Under the pieces are notes generated by a model, which searched no databases, was not told the DNA's origin, and worked only from the letters and a program-made list of their open reading frames with translations. This document shows, in pieces, positions 23,892 through 32,571 of a stretch of 64,000 nucleotides of DNA. Within the stretch, counting starts at the first letter, position 1. The number at the start of each line of letters is the position of its first letter. The stretch is from NCBI GenBank assembly GCA_002440665.1, contig DJUX01000046.1, positions 62,001 through 126,000 on the forward strand, in the 5' to 3' direction. Position numbers and translations under genes: made by a program. The stretch comes from Dechloromonas sp. UBA6271 (GTDB taxonomy: Bacteria > Pseudomonadota > Gammaproteobacteria > Burkholderiales > Rhodocyclaceae).

Positions 23892-25091
23892 TCAGCCCTT
23901 GCGCGGCCTGACCTTGCTCGCCGCCAGCTTGGCGCGTTCGCGGGCTTCGGCGATGTTGGCGCCGTTGGCGACGGCGACGCCCATCCGCCGCTTCGTGAAT
24001 GATTCCGGCTTGCCGAACAGCCGCAGGTCGCTGCGCGGGACGGCGAGGGCTTGCTCGATGCCGTCGAAGGCGATGCTCTGTTCTTCCATGTCGCCGTAGA
24101 TGACGGCCGAGGCGCCGGGTTCGCGCAAGGCGGTGTCGACCGGCAGGCCGAGGATGGCGCGGGCGTGCAGTTCGAATTCCGAGAAGCGTTGCGAGCATAG
24201 CGTGACCAGCCCGGTGTCATGCGGGCGCGGGCTGACTTCAGAGAACCAGACCATGTCGCCCTTGACGAAGAGTTCGACGCCGAAGATGCCGCGGCCGCCG
24301 AGATTGCCGGTGACGGCGGCGGCGATTTCCTGCGCCCGCTGTAGTGCCGTTGGCGTCATCGGCTGCGGTTGCCAGGATTCGACGTAGTCACCGGCTACCT
24401 GGACGTGGCCGATCGGTTCGCAGAAGTAAGTCTGCACTGCGCCGGCGGTATCGCGGGCGCGCACGGTGAGCAGGGTGATTTCGTAGTCGAAGTCGATGAA
24501 GCCCTCGACGATGACGCGCCCCTGGTTGACCCGGCCGCCGCTCGCCGCATAGTCCCAAGCCTTCTGTGCGTCGTCCGGGCCGCGCAGCAGCGACTGGCCT
24601 TTGCCGGATGAGGACATCGTTGGCTTGACGATGCACGGGTAGCCGATGCCGTCGTCGATGGCGGCCTGCAGTTCGGCCAGCGAATCGGCGAACTTGTAGG
24701 GCGAGGTCGCCAGCCCGAGTTCCTCGGCGGCAAGCCGGCGGATGCCTTCGCGGTTCATGGTCAGCTTGGCGGCGCGGGCGGTGGGGATGACTTCGGCCAG
24801 CCCTTCCTTCTCGATTTCAACCAGTGTGTCGGTGGCGATGGCCTCGATTTCCGGCACGATGAGGTGCGGCCTTTCCTGCTCGATCAACTGGCGCAGCGCG
24901 GCGCCGTCGGTCATCGAGATGACGTGGGCGCGGTGCGCGACCTGGTGGCCGGGGGCGTTGGCGTAGCGGTCGACGGCGACGACTTCGACGCCCAGCCGCT
25001 GCAGGGCGATGATGACTTCCTTGCCAAGTTCGCCGGCGCCGAGCAGCATGACGCGCAGGGCGCTCGGGGAAAGTGGGGTGCCGATCTTCAT
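23892..25091 (-). CDS. purT: formate-dependent GAR transformylase
   Basis: 399 residues. ATP-grasp enzyme making formyl-GAR with formate and ATP in purine synthesis. N-terminal VMLLGAGELGKEVIIALQRL, central VKPTMSSSGKGQSLLR ATP loop and GIFGVELFVKGDMVWFSEVS with PRPHDTG are diagnostic. Start ATG after CAGGAG. A copy of the dispersed motif lies 30-60 bases upstream. Confidence 0.96.
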   Translation of the reverse strand: MKIGTPLSPSALRVMLLGAGELGKEVIIALQRLGVEVVAVDRYANAPGHQVAHRAHVISMTDGAALRQLIEQERPHLIVPEIEAIATDTLVEIEKEGLAEVIPTARAAKLTMNREGIRRLAAEELGLATSPYKFADSLAELQAAIDDGIGYPCIVKPTMSSSGKGQSLLRGPDDAQKAWDYAASGGRVNQGRVIVEGFIDFDYEITLLTVRARDTAGAVQTYFCEPIGHVQVAGDYVESWQPQPMTPTALQRAQEIAAAVTGNLGGRGIFGVELFVKGDMVWFSEVSPRPHDTGLVTLCSQRFSEFELHARAILGLPVDTALREPGASAVIYGDMEEQSIAFDGIEQALAVPRSDLRLFGKPESFTKRRMGVAVANGANIAEARERAKLAASKVRPRKG

Positions 25092-25121
25092 GGGGTTCTC
25101 CTGGCGGGTGCGGTGAGGATG

Positions 25122-25151
25122 GAAATCGGCCAAATTTAGGCGTCCACCGCA
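25122..25151 (-). repeat. uptake-sequence-like motif upstream of purT
   Basis: TTGCGGTGGAC (one base off), then TAAATTT, GGCC and GATTT; good tract spacing. On the minus strand, in the purT promoter region. Confidence 0.7.
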
Positions 25152-25204
25152 ACAGCGTCAAGCAGGGGGGGCAGCCGCGTTACCAGATTCTGAATAGCGG
25201 CGGC

Positions 25205-25246
25205 AACAAGGCATGGCGAGCCAGGGATGGCTCACCATGCCTTGTT
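25205..25246. terminator. long perfect hairpin between purT and the phasin-like gene
   Basis: Two 19-base arms (25205-25223 and 25228-25246) with one mismatch and a four-base loop. It lies 22 bases after the stop of the minus-strand gene at 25268, so it probably ends that transcript, although there is no long T-run. Confidence 0.7.
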
Positions 25247-25267
25247 TGTGCGTCCTGCGGCTTCAGG

Positions 25268-25531
25268 TCACGGCTTTTCCGGCGGGGCCGGGATAAAGCG
25301 TTCGATGTCCGATTGGAAGGAACTGCTCCAGAAGGTGGCGTTGTTGTGGGCAAGAGTCTTGTCCAGGCAGAACAGAGCCATTTCCGTGGAATTTTCGCAG
25401 GCCGCGCGGTTTGCCTCGATACAGAGTTGCGCCAGTCGCTCGACAGCGCTCAGATAGGCATCACCAAACCCGGCAGCAGCTTCGAGGGATGCGTTGTGGG
25501 CGTTTGCGGCAGATTCAAAAAAACGTTGCAT
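25268..25531 (-). CDS. small phasin-like protein
   Basis: 87 residues, ATG after CAAGGAGATC. All-helical: RFFESAANAHNASLEAAAGF, YLSAVERLAQLCIEANRAAC. Composition and pattern recall phasins, but it is half their length, so the assignment is tentative. Three Cys residues are unusual for a phasin. Confidence 0.65.
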   Translation of the reverse strand: MQRFFESAANAHNASLEAAAGFGDAYLSAVERLAQLCIEANRAACENSTEMALFCLDKTLAHNNATFWSSSFQSDIERFIPAPPEKP

Positions 25532-25633
25532 TGGGATCTCCTTGCGATGGAATGCCGGCGAGAAAGCTTTCGCTTCCCCGTCGGCGCGTCGTACGGCCTG
25601 CCCGCCACACCATGCGGCGGACACGACCATGGA

Positions 25634-26044
25634 CTAGGGGGTTTTCTGGGTCACGCTCGCGACTTTCAGGCGGTGCACGGAACCGTCGGGAAAGGCCCAA
25701 GGGATTTCCTGGCCGACGCGCAGGCCGAGCAGGGCGCTGCCGACCGGTGTCAGGACGGAAATTTTCCCTTGTCCAGGGTCGGCTTCATCCGGATAGACCA
25801 GTTCGATTTCGCGTCGCATGCCGGTGCGCTCGTCGATGTAAGCGCAGCGGGCGTGCATGGTCACGACGTCGTTCGGGATATGTTCCTGATGGACGACAAT
25901 TGCCCGGTCCAGTTCGTCGGTCAACTCGTCGCTCAAACGGTATTGCCGCAGGCGCATGCAGTCGGCAATACTGACAACGGGTGGCTCGAAGTCACTGGTT
26001 TCGCTGGGTAAAAAGTCTGTGTTCGTAAGTTGGATAGTCATCAT
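25634..26044 (-). CDS. rnk: Rnk-like nucleoside diphosphate kinase regulator
   Basis: 136 residues. C-terminal GreA/GreB-like domain: ARCAYIDERTGMRREIELVY, ISVLTPVGSALLGLRVGQEI. Preceded by a short N-terminal coiled coil (IADCMRLRQYRLSDEL). These proteins bind RNA polymerase or affect NTP pools. Start is uncertain between two adjacent ATGs; no clear ribosome site. Divergent from the LysR pseudogene. Confidence 0.85.
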   Translation of the reverse strand: MMTIQLTNTDFLPSETSDFEPPVVSIADCMRLRQYRLSDELTDELDRAIVVHQEHIPNDVVTMHARCAYIDERTGMRREIELVYPDEADPGQGKISVLTPVGSALLGLRVGQEIPWAFPDGSVHRLKVASVTQKTP

Positions 26045-26158
26045 GAGGTCAATGATACGGGAGCGGAGGGCCTTGCGCTAGGCATTGGCAGGGCATCAAA
26101 ATGTATCCGTATTCGCTACAATAGGCTGGGGCAGAAAATTATCGGAGAGCGGGTAACG

Positions 26159-27060
26159 ATGGCGGACTTGAATTTGATGGCGATCTTCGCGCGCGTTGCC
26201 GAGGCCGGTAGTTTTGCCGAGGCTGCGCGCCGCCTCGGGACGTCGCGTTCGAGCGTCAGCAAGGCGCTGGCAAAGCTGGAAAAATCGCTTGGTGCCCATT
26301 TGTTGAATCGGACGACGCGCCACCTCAGTCTTACCGAAATAGGTGCCGCGGTGAGCGAGCATTGCACCCGCATGCTGGAGGAGGCGACGGAAGCGGAGGA
26401 CCTGGTCGGCAGCCTGAGCACCGAGGCGCGCGGGGTTCTGCGCGTCAGCGCCTCGGTCGCCTTTGGGATGCTACACGTTGCCCCGGCGCTCGCCACCTTC
26501 CTGTCGCACCACTCCGAACTGAAGATCGACTTGAGCATTACCGACCGCTGGGTCAATCTGGCCGAGGAGGGTTACGATGTCGCCATCCATGTCACCGGCG
26601 ACCCCCGGCCTAATCTGGTGGCGCGCCCGCTGGCACCGGTTCGCCGCCGGTTGTGCGTAACGCCCGATTATTTTCGGCGCAAGGGAATTCCGCGAACGCC
26701 GACCGAACTGGTGGGTCCTGACTGCCTTGACTACACGCGCTCCGGAGAGCCGGGCGTTGGCGGTTCACCGGTCCGGCAGGGGAGATTTCCGTGCCGGTCA
26801 GTGGCCCCTTGCGTGTCGATAACGACGAGGCGCTGTAACAGGCCGTCCTCGGCGGACGTGAGGTTGGTCTGCTGCCGACCTTCATTATCGGCAAGGACCT
26901 GCAGAGCGGCAGTTTGCAGGCTGTGTTGTCCGAGTACATCCCGGTGGAGCGGCAAGTCTATGCAATGTAGCTGCCGACGCGACACCTTCCCAGCAAAGGC
27001 CGTGTCTTCATCGACTTCATGCTTGCCCATATCGCCGCCGAGCCGTATTGGGACCGCTAG
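26159..27060 (+). pseudogene. LysR-type regulator, inactivated
   Basis: Intact HTH and most of the effector domain up to about 26745 (MADLNLMAIFARVAEAGSF, AARRLGTSRSSVSKALAKLE). Then the frame shifts, and the remainder in another frame has stops TAA at 26836 and TAG at 26968 before ending in AEPYWDR. The intact gene at 28961 has the same architecture and ends TPYWDR, so this is a decayed paralogue. Three independent lesions make a sequencing error unlikely. Confidence 0.92.
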
Positions 27061-27082
27061 CAACCCGCCGGCCGAGCAGTCG

Positions 27083-27313
27083 TCAGGTCTTGATCCGCGT
27101 CAGGCTGATTTTCTGGAGCAGAGCGTAAAGCTCGTCCTTGACTGCCAGCTTTTGCTTTTTGAGCACCTCGATCTCATCCTGTGTTCCCGATTCGTGCCGG
27201 GATTCCATGTTCTTGATCCGCTGATCGAGTGAATTGTGTTTTTCGAACAGATTCAGGAAATATCTGTCGCTCGTCTTCAATTCGGAAATCAGGTCGCGAT
27301 ATTCAGGAAACAT
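27083..27313 (-). CDS. DUF465/YdcH family protein
   Basis: 76 residues, nearly all coiled-coil helix: MFPEYRDLISELKTSDRYFL, NSLDQRIKNMES, IEVLKKQKLAVKDELYALL. This is the YdcH/SlyX-like family of unknown function. Sits 29 bases after gdhA on the same strand and may be co-transcribed. Confidence 0.88.
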   Translation of the reverse strand: MFPEYRDLISELKTSDRYFLNLFEKHNSLDQRIKNMESRHESGTQDEIEVLKKQKLAVKDELYALLQKISLTRIKT

Positions 27314-27342
27314 GGGAATCCCTTCTTGGTATTGAAACTGGG

Positions 27343-28686
27343 TTATATGACGCCCTGCGCGAGCATGGCATCGGCCACTTTGACAAAGCCGGCAATGTTG
27401 GCACCGTTGACGTAGCTCACCTTGCCGTTGGCATCGCGACCGTAGTTCAGACAGGCTTCATGGATATTGCAAATGATTTCGTGCAGGCGGGCATCGACTT
27501 CTTCACGTTGCCAGGACAGGCGCATGGCGTTCTGGCTCATTTCAAGGCCCGAGGTCGCCACCCCGCCGGCATTGCTGGCCTTGCCGGGCGCGTAAAGCAC
27601 GCCGTTGCTTTCGAAAACCTTAACGGCCTCGCCGGTCGACGGCATGTTGGCGCCTTCGGCGACGCAGATTACGCCATTCTTGAGCAGGCGCTTGGCATCT
27701 TCGCCGTCGAGTTCGTTTTGCGTCGCGCACGGCAGGGCGACGTCTACCGGCACGTGCCAGGGGCGCAATCCCGGGCGGAAGGCGGCGCCGACGCGCTTGG
27801 CATAATCACTGACGCGGCCGTAGAGATGATTTTTCACCTCCATCAGTTCGGCCAGTTTCTCCGGCGTAAAACCGCTTTCGTCGACGACCGTGCCACTCGA
27901 ATCCGACACCGTGATGACCTTGGCGCCAAGGGCCATGGCTTTCTCGACTGAATACTGGGCGACATTGCCGGCCCCGGAAACGCTGACGCGCAGGCCGTCA
28001 AAACTGCGGCCGCACTGCTTGAGCATCTGTTCGGCGAAATAGACCGTGCCGTAGCCGGTTGCTTCGGGGCGGATCAGCGAGCCGCCGAAACTCAGGCCCT
28101 TGCCGGTGAAGACGCAATCGGCGCGGTTCGATAGCTTTTTCATCATGCCGGCCATGAAGCCGACTTCGCGACCACCGACGCCGATGTCGCCGGCCGGCAC
28201 GTCGGTATCGGCGCCGACATGGCGGAACAGTTCGCTGACGAAAGCTTGGCAGAAACGCATCACTTCGCCCGGGCTGCGGCCCTTCGGGTCGAAATCGGAG
28301 CCGCCCTTGCCACCGCCCATTGGCAAGGTGGTCAGGGCATTCTTGAAAGTCTGTTCGAAAGCCAGAAACTTTAGGATCGAGAGATTGACCGACGGGTGGA
28401 AGCGGATACCGCCCTTGTAGGGCCCGATGGCCGAGGAGTGCTGTATGCGGTAGCCGCGATTGACCTGGACGTCACCATGATCGTCGACCCACGAGACGCG
28501 GAACATGATGACCCGCTCAGGTTCGATCAGCCGGTCGAGCAGGCCGTGTTCGGCATACTTCGAGTGCTGCGCGATGTACGGCCACAGGCTCTCTATGACT
28601 TCGGTGACTGCCTGCAGGAACTCCGGTTGCCCGGGGTTGCGGGCGGCTGCTTGCCGGATGAATTCGTTAAAGCTCTGGTAGCGCAT
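27343..28686 (-). CDS. gdhA: NADP-type glutamate dehydrogenase
   Basis: 447 residues, hexameric GDH. Substrate Lys in LPMGGGKGGSDFDPKG, catalytic segment TDVPAGDIGVGGREVGFM, nucleotide loop VSGAGNVAQYSVEKA and AEGANMPSTGEAV. Converts 2-oxoglutarate and ammonium to glutamate. Start ATG of MRYQSFNEF; longer frame upstream is not supported. Divergent LysR gene could be its regulator. Confidence 0.96.
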   Translation of the reverse strand: MRYQSFNEFIRQAAARNPGQPEFLQAVTEVIESLWPYIAQHSKYAEHGLLDRLIEPERVIMFRVSWVDDHGDVQVNRGYRIQHSSAIGPYKGGIRFHPSVNLSILKFLAFEQTFKNALTTLPMGGGKGGSDFDPKGRSPGEVMRFCQAFVSELFRHVGADTDVPAGDIGVGGREVGFMAGMMKKLSNRADCVFTGKGLSFGGSLIRPEATGYGTVYFAEQMLKQCGRSFDGLRVSVSGAGNVAQYSVEKAMALGAKVITVSDSSGTVVDESGFTPEKLAELMEVKNHLYGRVSDYAKRVGAAFRPGLRPWHVPVDVALPCATQNELDGEDAKRLLKNGVICVAEGANMPSTGEAVKVFESNGVLYAPGKASNAGGVATSGLEMSQNAMRLSWQREEVDARLHEIICNIHEACLNYGRDANGKVSYVNGANIAGFVKVADAMLAQGVI

Positions 28687-28927
28687 CGCTTCTCGTTGGC
28701 TCGTTGTGCGTGGTGAATTGTTCAGGATCCCCAGAGTCGGCAGCGTCGTCCCAGGCTCGTGAGGTAGGCATTGATGGCGGGATGGCGACAATGACCAAGC
28801 GCCTTGCGATCCTGAATCGAGGTGCTGCTGGCGCAGGTGCGGAAGCAGGGTGAAGCGGTGATCCTTTTTCAACGTTGCAATCATAGGGCCGGATGCCGGG
28901 CTTGATAAGCCGGCAGTTTTGAACAAA

Positions 28928-28950
28928 ACTGTTTCCATTTTGATAACAGT
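28928..28950 (+). promoter_or_regulatory. LysR-type operator
   Basis: ACTGTT - 11 bases - AACAGT, a perfect interrupted palindrome with the T-N11-A pattern. It ends one base before the ribosome site CGGAGG of the LysR gene at 28961, in the divergent interval with gdhA. Autoregulation is likely. Confidence 0.7.
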
Positions 28951-28960
28951 CGGAGGCCTT

Positions 28961-29863
28961 GTGCACGACATCAATGACTTGCTTCTGTTTGCGCATGTGG
29001 TCAAGGTCCGGAGTTTTTCCGAGGCGGCGCGCCGCCTCGGTGTCTCCAAGTCACGGGTGAGCAAGGCCGTCGCCCGCCTCGAAGGTGACCTCGGAGTCCG
29101 GCTGTTGCACCGGAGCACCCGCAGCCTTAGTCTCACCGAGGTCGGCGAGGCTTATTTCGAGCATTGCGACCGGATTCTCGAAGAGTTGAGCCTGGCGGAT
29201 ACGGCCATTTCCCGCTTGCACCAGGAGCCGCGCGGAAAACTGAAGATCAGTGCCCCGGTTGCTTTCAGCACGATGCACGTGGCCTCGGCTCTGCCGGATT
29301 TCATGGCGTGCTACCCCGATCTGACCGTCGATCTGACGATCAGCGACCGCCTGGTAGACTTGGCCGAAGAGGGCTATGACATCGCCCTGCGCATCAGCCG
29401 CGAGCCGGGCCAGAATCTGGTGGCCCGGCAACTGGCGCCGATCCGCCGCATGATTTGCGCCAGTCCCGACTATCTCGCCCGGCGCGGGATGCCGCTCGCC
29501 CCCGCGGATCTGGTCCGGCACAACTGTCTGAGCTACACCTTCCTAGATACTCAGGAGGTCTGGCATCTCAAGGGCGGCGACGGTGATGTTGCGATCCCGG
29601 TGTCGGGCACCCTGCGCATAAATGACGACGAGGCGCTGTCGCAGGCAGTGCTCGGCGGCCTCGGGCTGGCCATGCTGCCGACCTTCATCGTCGGCCGGGA
29701 TCTGCAGGACGGTCGCCTGGTCGAGGTGCTCCCCGGCTTTGTCCCGACCGAGCGCTTCATCTACGCCGTGCATCTGCCGAACCGGCATTTGCCGCCCAAG
29801 GTGCGTGCCTTCATCGATTTTCTGCTCGCCCGCTTCGGTCCGACCCCGTATTGGGACCGCTAA
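28961..29863 (+). CDS. LysR-type transcriptional regulator
   Basis: 300 residues, GTG start four bases after CGGAGG. N-terminal HTH (SFSEAARRLGVSKSRVSKAVARLE), substrate-binding domain with LKISAPVAFSTMHVASALPD and DLAEEGYDIALRIS. Ligand unknown. Divergent from gdhA, so possibly linked to nitrogen metabolism. An inactivated relative lies at 26159. Confidence 0.93.
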   Translation: MHDINDLLLFAHVVKVRSFSEAARRLGVSKSRVSKAVARLEGDLGVRLLHRSTRSLSLTEVGEAYFEHCDRILEELSLADTAISRLHQEPRGKLKISAPVAFSTMHVASALPDFMACYPDLTVDLTISDRLVDLAEEGYDIALRISREPGQNLVARQLAPIRRMICASPDYLARRGMPLAPADLVRHNCLSYTFLDTQEVWHLKGGDGDVAIPVSGTLRINDDEALSQAVLGGLGLAMLPTFIVGRDLQDGRLVEVLPGFVPTERFIYAVHLPNRHLPPKVRAFIDFLLARFGPTPYWDR

Positions 29864-29870
29864 ACCCGCC

Positions 29871-29926
29871 GCGTCACCGTTTTGTAATCCGCCGGTAACG
29901 CTGTCTTCATGGCGAGGAATTATCGT
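29871..29926 (+). promoter_or_regulatory. Pho box-like promoter of the plcP-like operon
   Basis: Four seven-base units at exactly 11-bp steps: GCGTCAC (29871), TTGTAAT (29882), CGGTAAC (29893), TCTTCAT (29904). Ten bases later TATCGT at 29921-29926. Predicted transcription start is about 29933, the first base of the likely start codon, so the mRNA may be nearly leaderless. Confidence 0.6.
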
Positions 29927-29932
29927 GCCGCC

Positions 29933-30721
29933 ATGCCCAAGGTCAGATCCGTATTCTTGTCCGACATCCACCTCGGTACGCGGGCGTGCCAGGCGGATCG
30001 GCTTCTCGATTTTCTGCGCGAACACCCGGCCGAACACACTTTCCTGATTGGCGACATCGTCGATTTCTGGGCGATGAGCCGCAGCATCTGCTGGACGTCG
30101 GCGCAGAACACCGTCGTGCAGAAACTGCTGCGCCGGGCCCGGCACGGCGACGACCGCGTGGTCTTCATTCCCGGCAACCACGACGAGGCGCTGCGCGACT
30201 ATTGCGGCATCGTTTTCGGCGATATCGAGGTAGCCGACGAAGTGATCCATGAGACCGCCGACGGCCGCCGCTTCCTGCTCATCCACGGCGACGTCTTCGA
30301 CCAGGTGACGCGCCACCACCGCTGGGTGGCGGTGCTCGGCGATCAGGCCTACGGGCTGCTGGTGCGGCTCAACTTGTGGCTGTCGTGGGGGCGGCGCAAG
30401 CTCGGCATCGCCGGCTACTGGTCGCTGGCTAGCTACGCCAAACGCAAGGTCAAGACGGCGCTCAACTTCATCTTCGATTTTGAGGAATCGGCCGTCCGCC
30501 ACGCCCGCGAGCGCGGGCTGGACGGCGTCATCTGCGGCCATATCCACTGGGCGACGATGCGCGAGATCGGCGGCCTCACTTATATCAATTGCGGCGACTG
30601 GGTCGATTCGTGCACGGCGATCGTCGAACACTTCGACGGCCGGCTGGAACTGGTGGCCTGGGGTATGCGCAGCCTGATTCCGGCGCTGGCAACCCCGGTG
30701 GCCGAACATGCGGAGGCTTGA
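29933..30721 (+). CDS. PlcP-like metallophosphoesterase (LpxH-like fold)
   Basis: 262 residues. Calcineurin-like fold with metal ligands in FLSDIHLGTRACQADR, GDIVDFW, PGNHDEALRD, IHGDVFD and CGHIHWATM. Most like the phosphate-starvation phospholipase C PlcP and UDP-diacylglucosamine hydrolase relatives. I favour PlcP because a diacylglycerol glycosyltransferase follows directly (next ATG one base after the stop) and a Pho box precedes. An ATG at 29909 would add eight residues but overlaps the promoter elements. Confidence 0.75.
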   Translation: MPKVRSVFLSDIHLGTRACQADRLLDFLREHPAEHTFLIGDIVDFWAMSRSICWTSAQNTVVQKLLRRARHGDDRVVFIPGNHDEALRDYCGIVFGDIEVADEVIHETADGRRFLLIHGDVFDQVTRHHRWVAVLGDQAYGLLVRLNLWLSWGRRKLGIAGYWSLASYAKRKVKTALNFIFDFEESAVRHARERGLDGVICGHIHWATMREIGGLTYINCGDWVDSCTAIVEHFDGRLELVAWGMRSLIPALATPVAEHAEA

Positions 30722-31903
30722 ATGCGGATTTTGATGGTATCGGACGTGTATTTCCCGCGGGTCAATGGCGTATCGACCTCGATCGAAACCTTCCGCCGCA
30801 CGCTGGCGGCGCAGGGGATCGAGGTCCGGCTAGTGGTGCCCCGCTATGGTGACGAGGCCGAGGAGTCTGGCGTCGTCCGCGTCGCCGGCCGGCCGATCCC
30901 GGGCGACCGCGAGGATCGCCTGGTCGGCTGGCGCGCGATGCAGCGTGCGGTGCTGGCGGCGGCGCAGGATTGCGACCTGATCCATATCCAGACCCCGTTC
31001 ATCGCCCACTACGCCGGCCTCAAGGCGGCGCGCAAGCTGGGCTTGCCGGTGGTGGCGACCTACCACACGCTGTTCGAGGAATACCTGCAGCACTACGCGC
31101 CCTTCCTGCCCGCCAGCTGGCTCAAGGGGCAGGCGCGCGCCTTCTCGCGCCGCCAGTGCAATGCGCTGGACGCGGTGGTCGTGCCATCGACGGCGATGCG
31201 CCAGCGGCTCGAAGCCTACGGCGTCACCACGCCGCTGCACGTGCTGCCGACCGGCATCCCGCTCGCCCAGTTCGCGCGTGGCGATGGCCCTGCCTTCCGC
31301 GCACGCCACGGCATCCCGGTCGGGCAGCCGGTGGCGCTGTTCGTCGGGCGCGTGGCGCACGAGAAGAACATCGGCTTCCTGCTCGAAGCGCTGCTCCATG
31401 CCCGCCGCCTGCGTCCCGAGGTGCTGCTGGTGGTGGCAGGCGAAGGGCCGGCGATGGCCGACCTGCAGGCGCAGGTGCGGGCGCTCGGCCTGCACGGCGC
31501 GGTGCGCTTCATCGGCTATCTCGACCGCCAGCGGGAACTACCCGACTGCTACGCGGCGGCCGACGTCTTCGTCTTCGCCTCGCGCACCGAAACGCAGGGC
31601 CTGGTCCTCCTTGAGGCAATGGCGGCCGGGCTGCCGGTGATCGCCCTCGCCGAAATGGGGACCATCGACATCCTGGCGCCCGGTCGTGGCGCATTCTGCC
31701 CTCCGGCCGAGCCCAAGGGCTTCGGCGAAATGCTCGGGCATTTCCTCAACCGCTCGGAGGCCTGGCGGCATCTGGCCGAAGAAGCGCCGGTTTATGCCCG
31801 GGAATGGTCGGATACGGCGATGGCGGCGCGCCTCGCCGGCCTCTATCGTGAATTGGCGGACTTGAAAATTGCCCCGGAAAGGCCGTTGACCGCAGCAGCG
31901 TGA
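30722..31903 (+). CDS. GT4 glycosyltransferase, diacylglycerol glucosyltransferase-like
   Basis: 393 residues, two Rossmann-like domains. N-terminus MRILMVSDVYFPRVNGVSTS, acceptor region VVATYHTLFEEYLQHYAPF as in monoglucosyl-diacylglycerol synthases, donor-site E-x7-E in SRTETQGLVLLEAMAAGLPV and FVGRVAHEKN. Expected to make a glycolipid from the diacylglycerol released by the upstream enzyme. The sugar donor cannot be read from sequence. Confidence 0.82.
   Translation: MRILMVSDVYFPRVNGVSTSIETFRRTLAAQGIEVRLVVPRYGDEAEESGVVRVAGRPIPGDREDRLVGWRAMQRAVLAAAQDCDLIHIQTPFIAHYAGLKAARKLGLPVVATYHTLFEEYLQHYAPFLPASWLKGQARAFSRRQCNALDAVVVPSTAMRQRLEAYGVTTPLHVLPTGIPLAQFARGDGPAFRARHGIPVGQPVALFVGRVAHEKNIGFLLEALLHARRLRPEVLLVVAGEGPAMADLQAQVRALGLHGAVRFIGYLDRQRELPDCYAAADVFVFASRTETQGLVLLEAMAAGLPVIALAEMGTIDILAPGRGAFCPPAEPKGFGEMLGHFLNRSEAWRHLAEEAPVYAREWSDTAMAARLAGLYRELADLKIAPERPLTAAA
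31865..31894 (-). repeat. uptake-sequence-like motif at the end of the glycosyltransferase gene
   Basis: TGCGGTCAAC on the minus strand (one base off), TTT tract, GGGGC, AATTTT. Spans the last codons. Confidence 0.65.
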
Positions 31904-31914
31904 TTTAATGGCGT

Positions 31915-32136
31915 ATGACTGAACAATTCGAGCAAACCTGCAGCCACTGCCGCTACTTCCGGTCAGCTGATGCGGTGAATGGCACTTGTCACCGTTTTCC
32001 GCCGATCTTCGCCGGCGAAAGTTCGCCGCGCGAAACACATCACTGGCGTTTCCCGATGGTGAGCATCCATGCCTGGTGCGGCGAATTCCTGCCGGCGCCG
32101 CCGGCTCAGATATCTTCGACCGGCGTCACCATCTGA
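31915..32136 (+). CDS. small cysteine-containing conserved protein
   Basis: 73 residues with CSHCRYFR, GTCHRFPP and HAWCGEF: four Cys and His spaced as in a small zinc- or iron-binding unit. Family known only as hypothetical. Last 31 bases overlap the convergent cyclic-nucleotide-binding gene. Confidence 0.7.
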   Translation: MTEQFEQTCSHCRYFRSADAVNGTCHRFPPIFAGESSPRETHHWRFPMVSIHAWCGEFLPAPPAQISSTGVTI

Positions 32137-32480
32137 TTGACCTTACGCAGGCGCTCGGCCATGACGCGCATGACCTGGGTGGCGAAGAAGGGCGTCTGCT
32201 GGACCAGGAACTGAAAACGCCTTTCGTCGACGGCGACGAATTCGCAATCGGTGGTGGCGACCACACTGGCCGAACGCGGGCCGGGCGAGACGATACCCAT
32301 TTCACCGACGATGTTGCCATGCTGCAGGGTTTCGACGACGCGATTGTTGACGATGACCTCGGCGTGGCCGGTGGTCAGCACAAACATCGAGTGTCCTTCC
32401 TCGCCTTCCGTAAATAGCGGCTGGCCGGCGGGAACGCGGACGATCTCGGGGTTGTTGGCGAATAGTTCGAAGAAAACCAT
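32106..32480 (-). CDS. cyclic nucleotide-binding domain protein
   Basis: 124 residues, one CRP-like beta-roll (PAGQPLFTEGEEGHSMFVLT, GNIVGEMGIVSPGPRSASVV) without a DNA-binding domain. A stand-alone sensor domain. The phosphate-binding cassette (GEMGIVSPGPRSA) is close to consensus, so it may bind cAMP or related nucleotides. Confidence 0.85.
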   Translation of the reverse strand: MVFFELFANNPEIVRVPAGQPLFTEGEEGHSMFVLTTGHAEVIVNNRVVETLQHGNIVGEMGIVSPGPRSASVVATTDCEFVAVDERRFQFLVQQTPFFATQVMRVMAERLRKVNQMVTPVEDI

Positions 32481-32571
32481 GGGTTAGATTTCCTGAATGA
32501 CGGTAGCCCGTTTTAGCACAACTGGCCCCGCGGCTTTGTTTCAGAAATATTACAGGCGGGCGGTGTGCGCG

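Noticed and set aside
26030..27232. A single 400-residue LysR protein
   Set aside because: Its last 170 residues are out-of-frame translation; the true LysR C-terminus lies in another frame with two stops.
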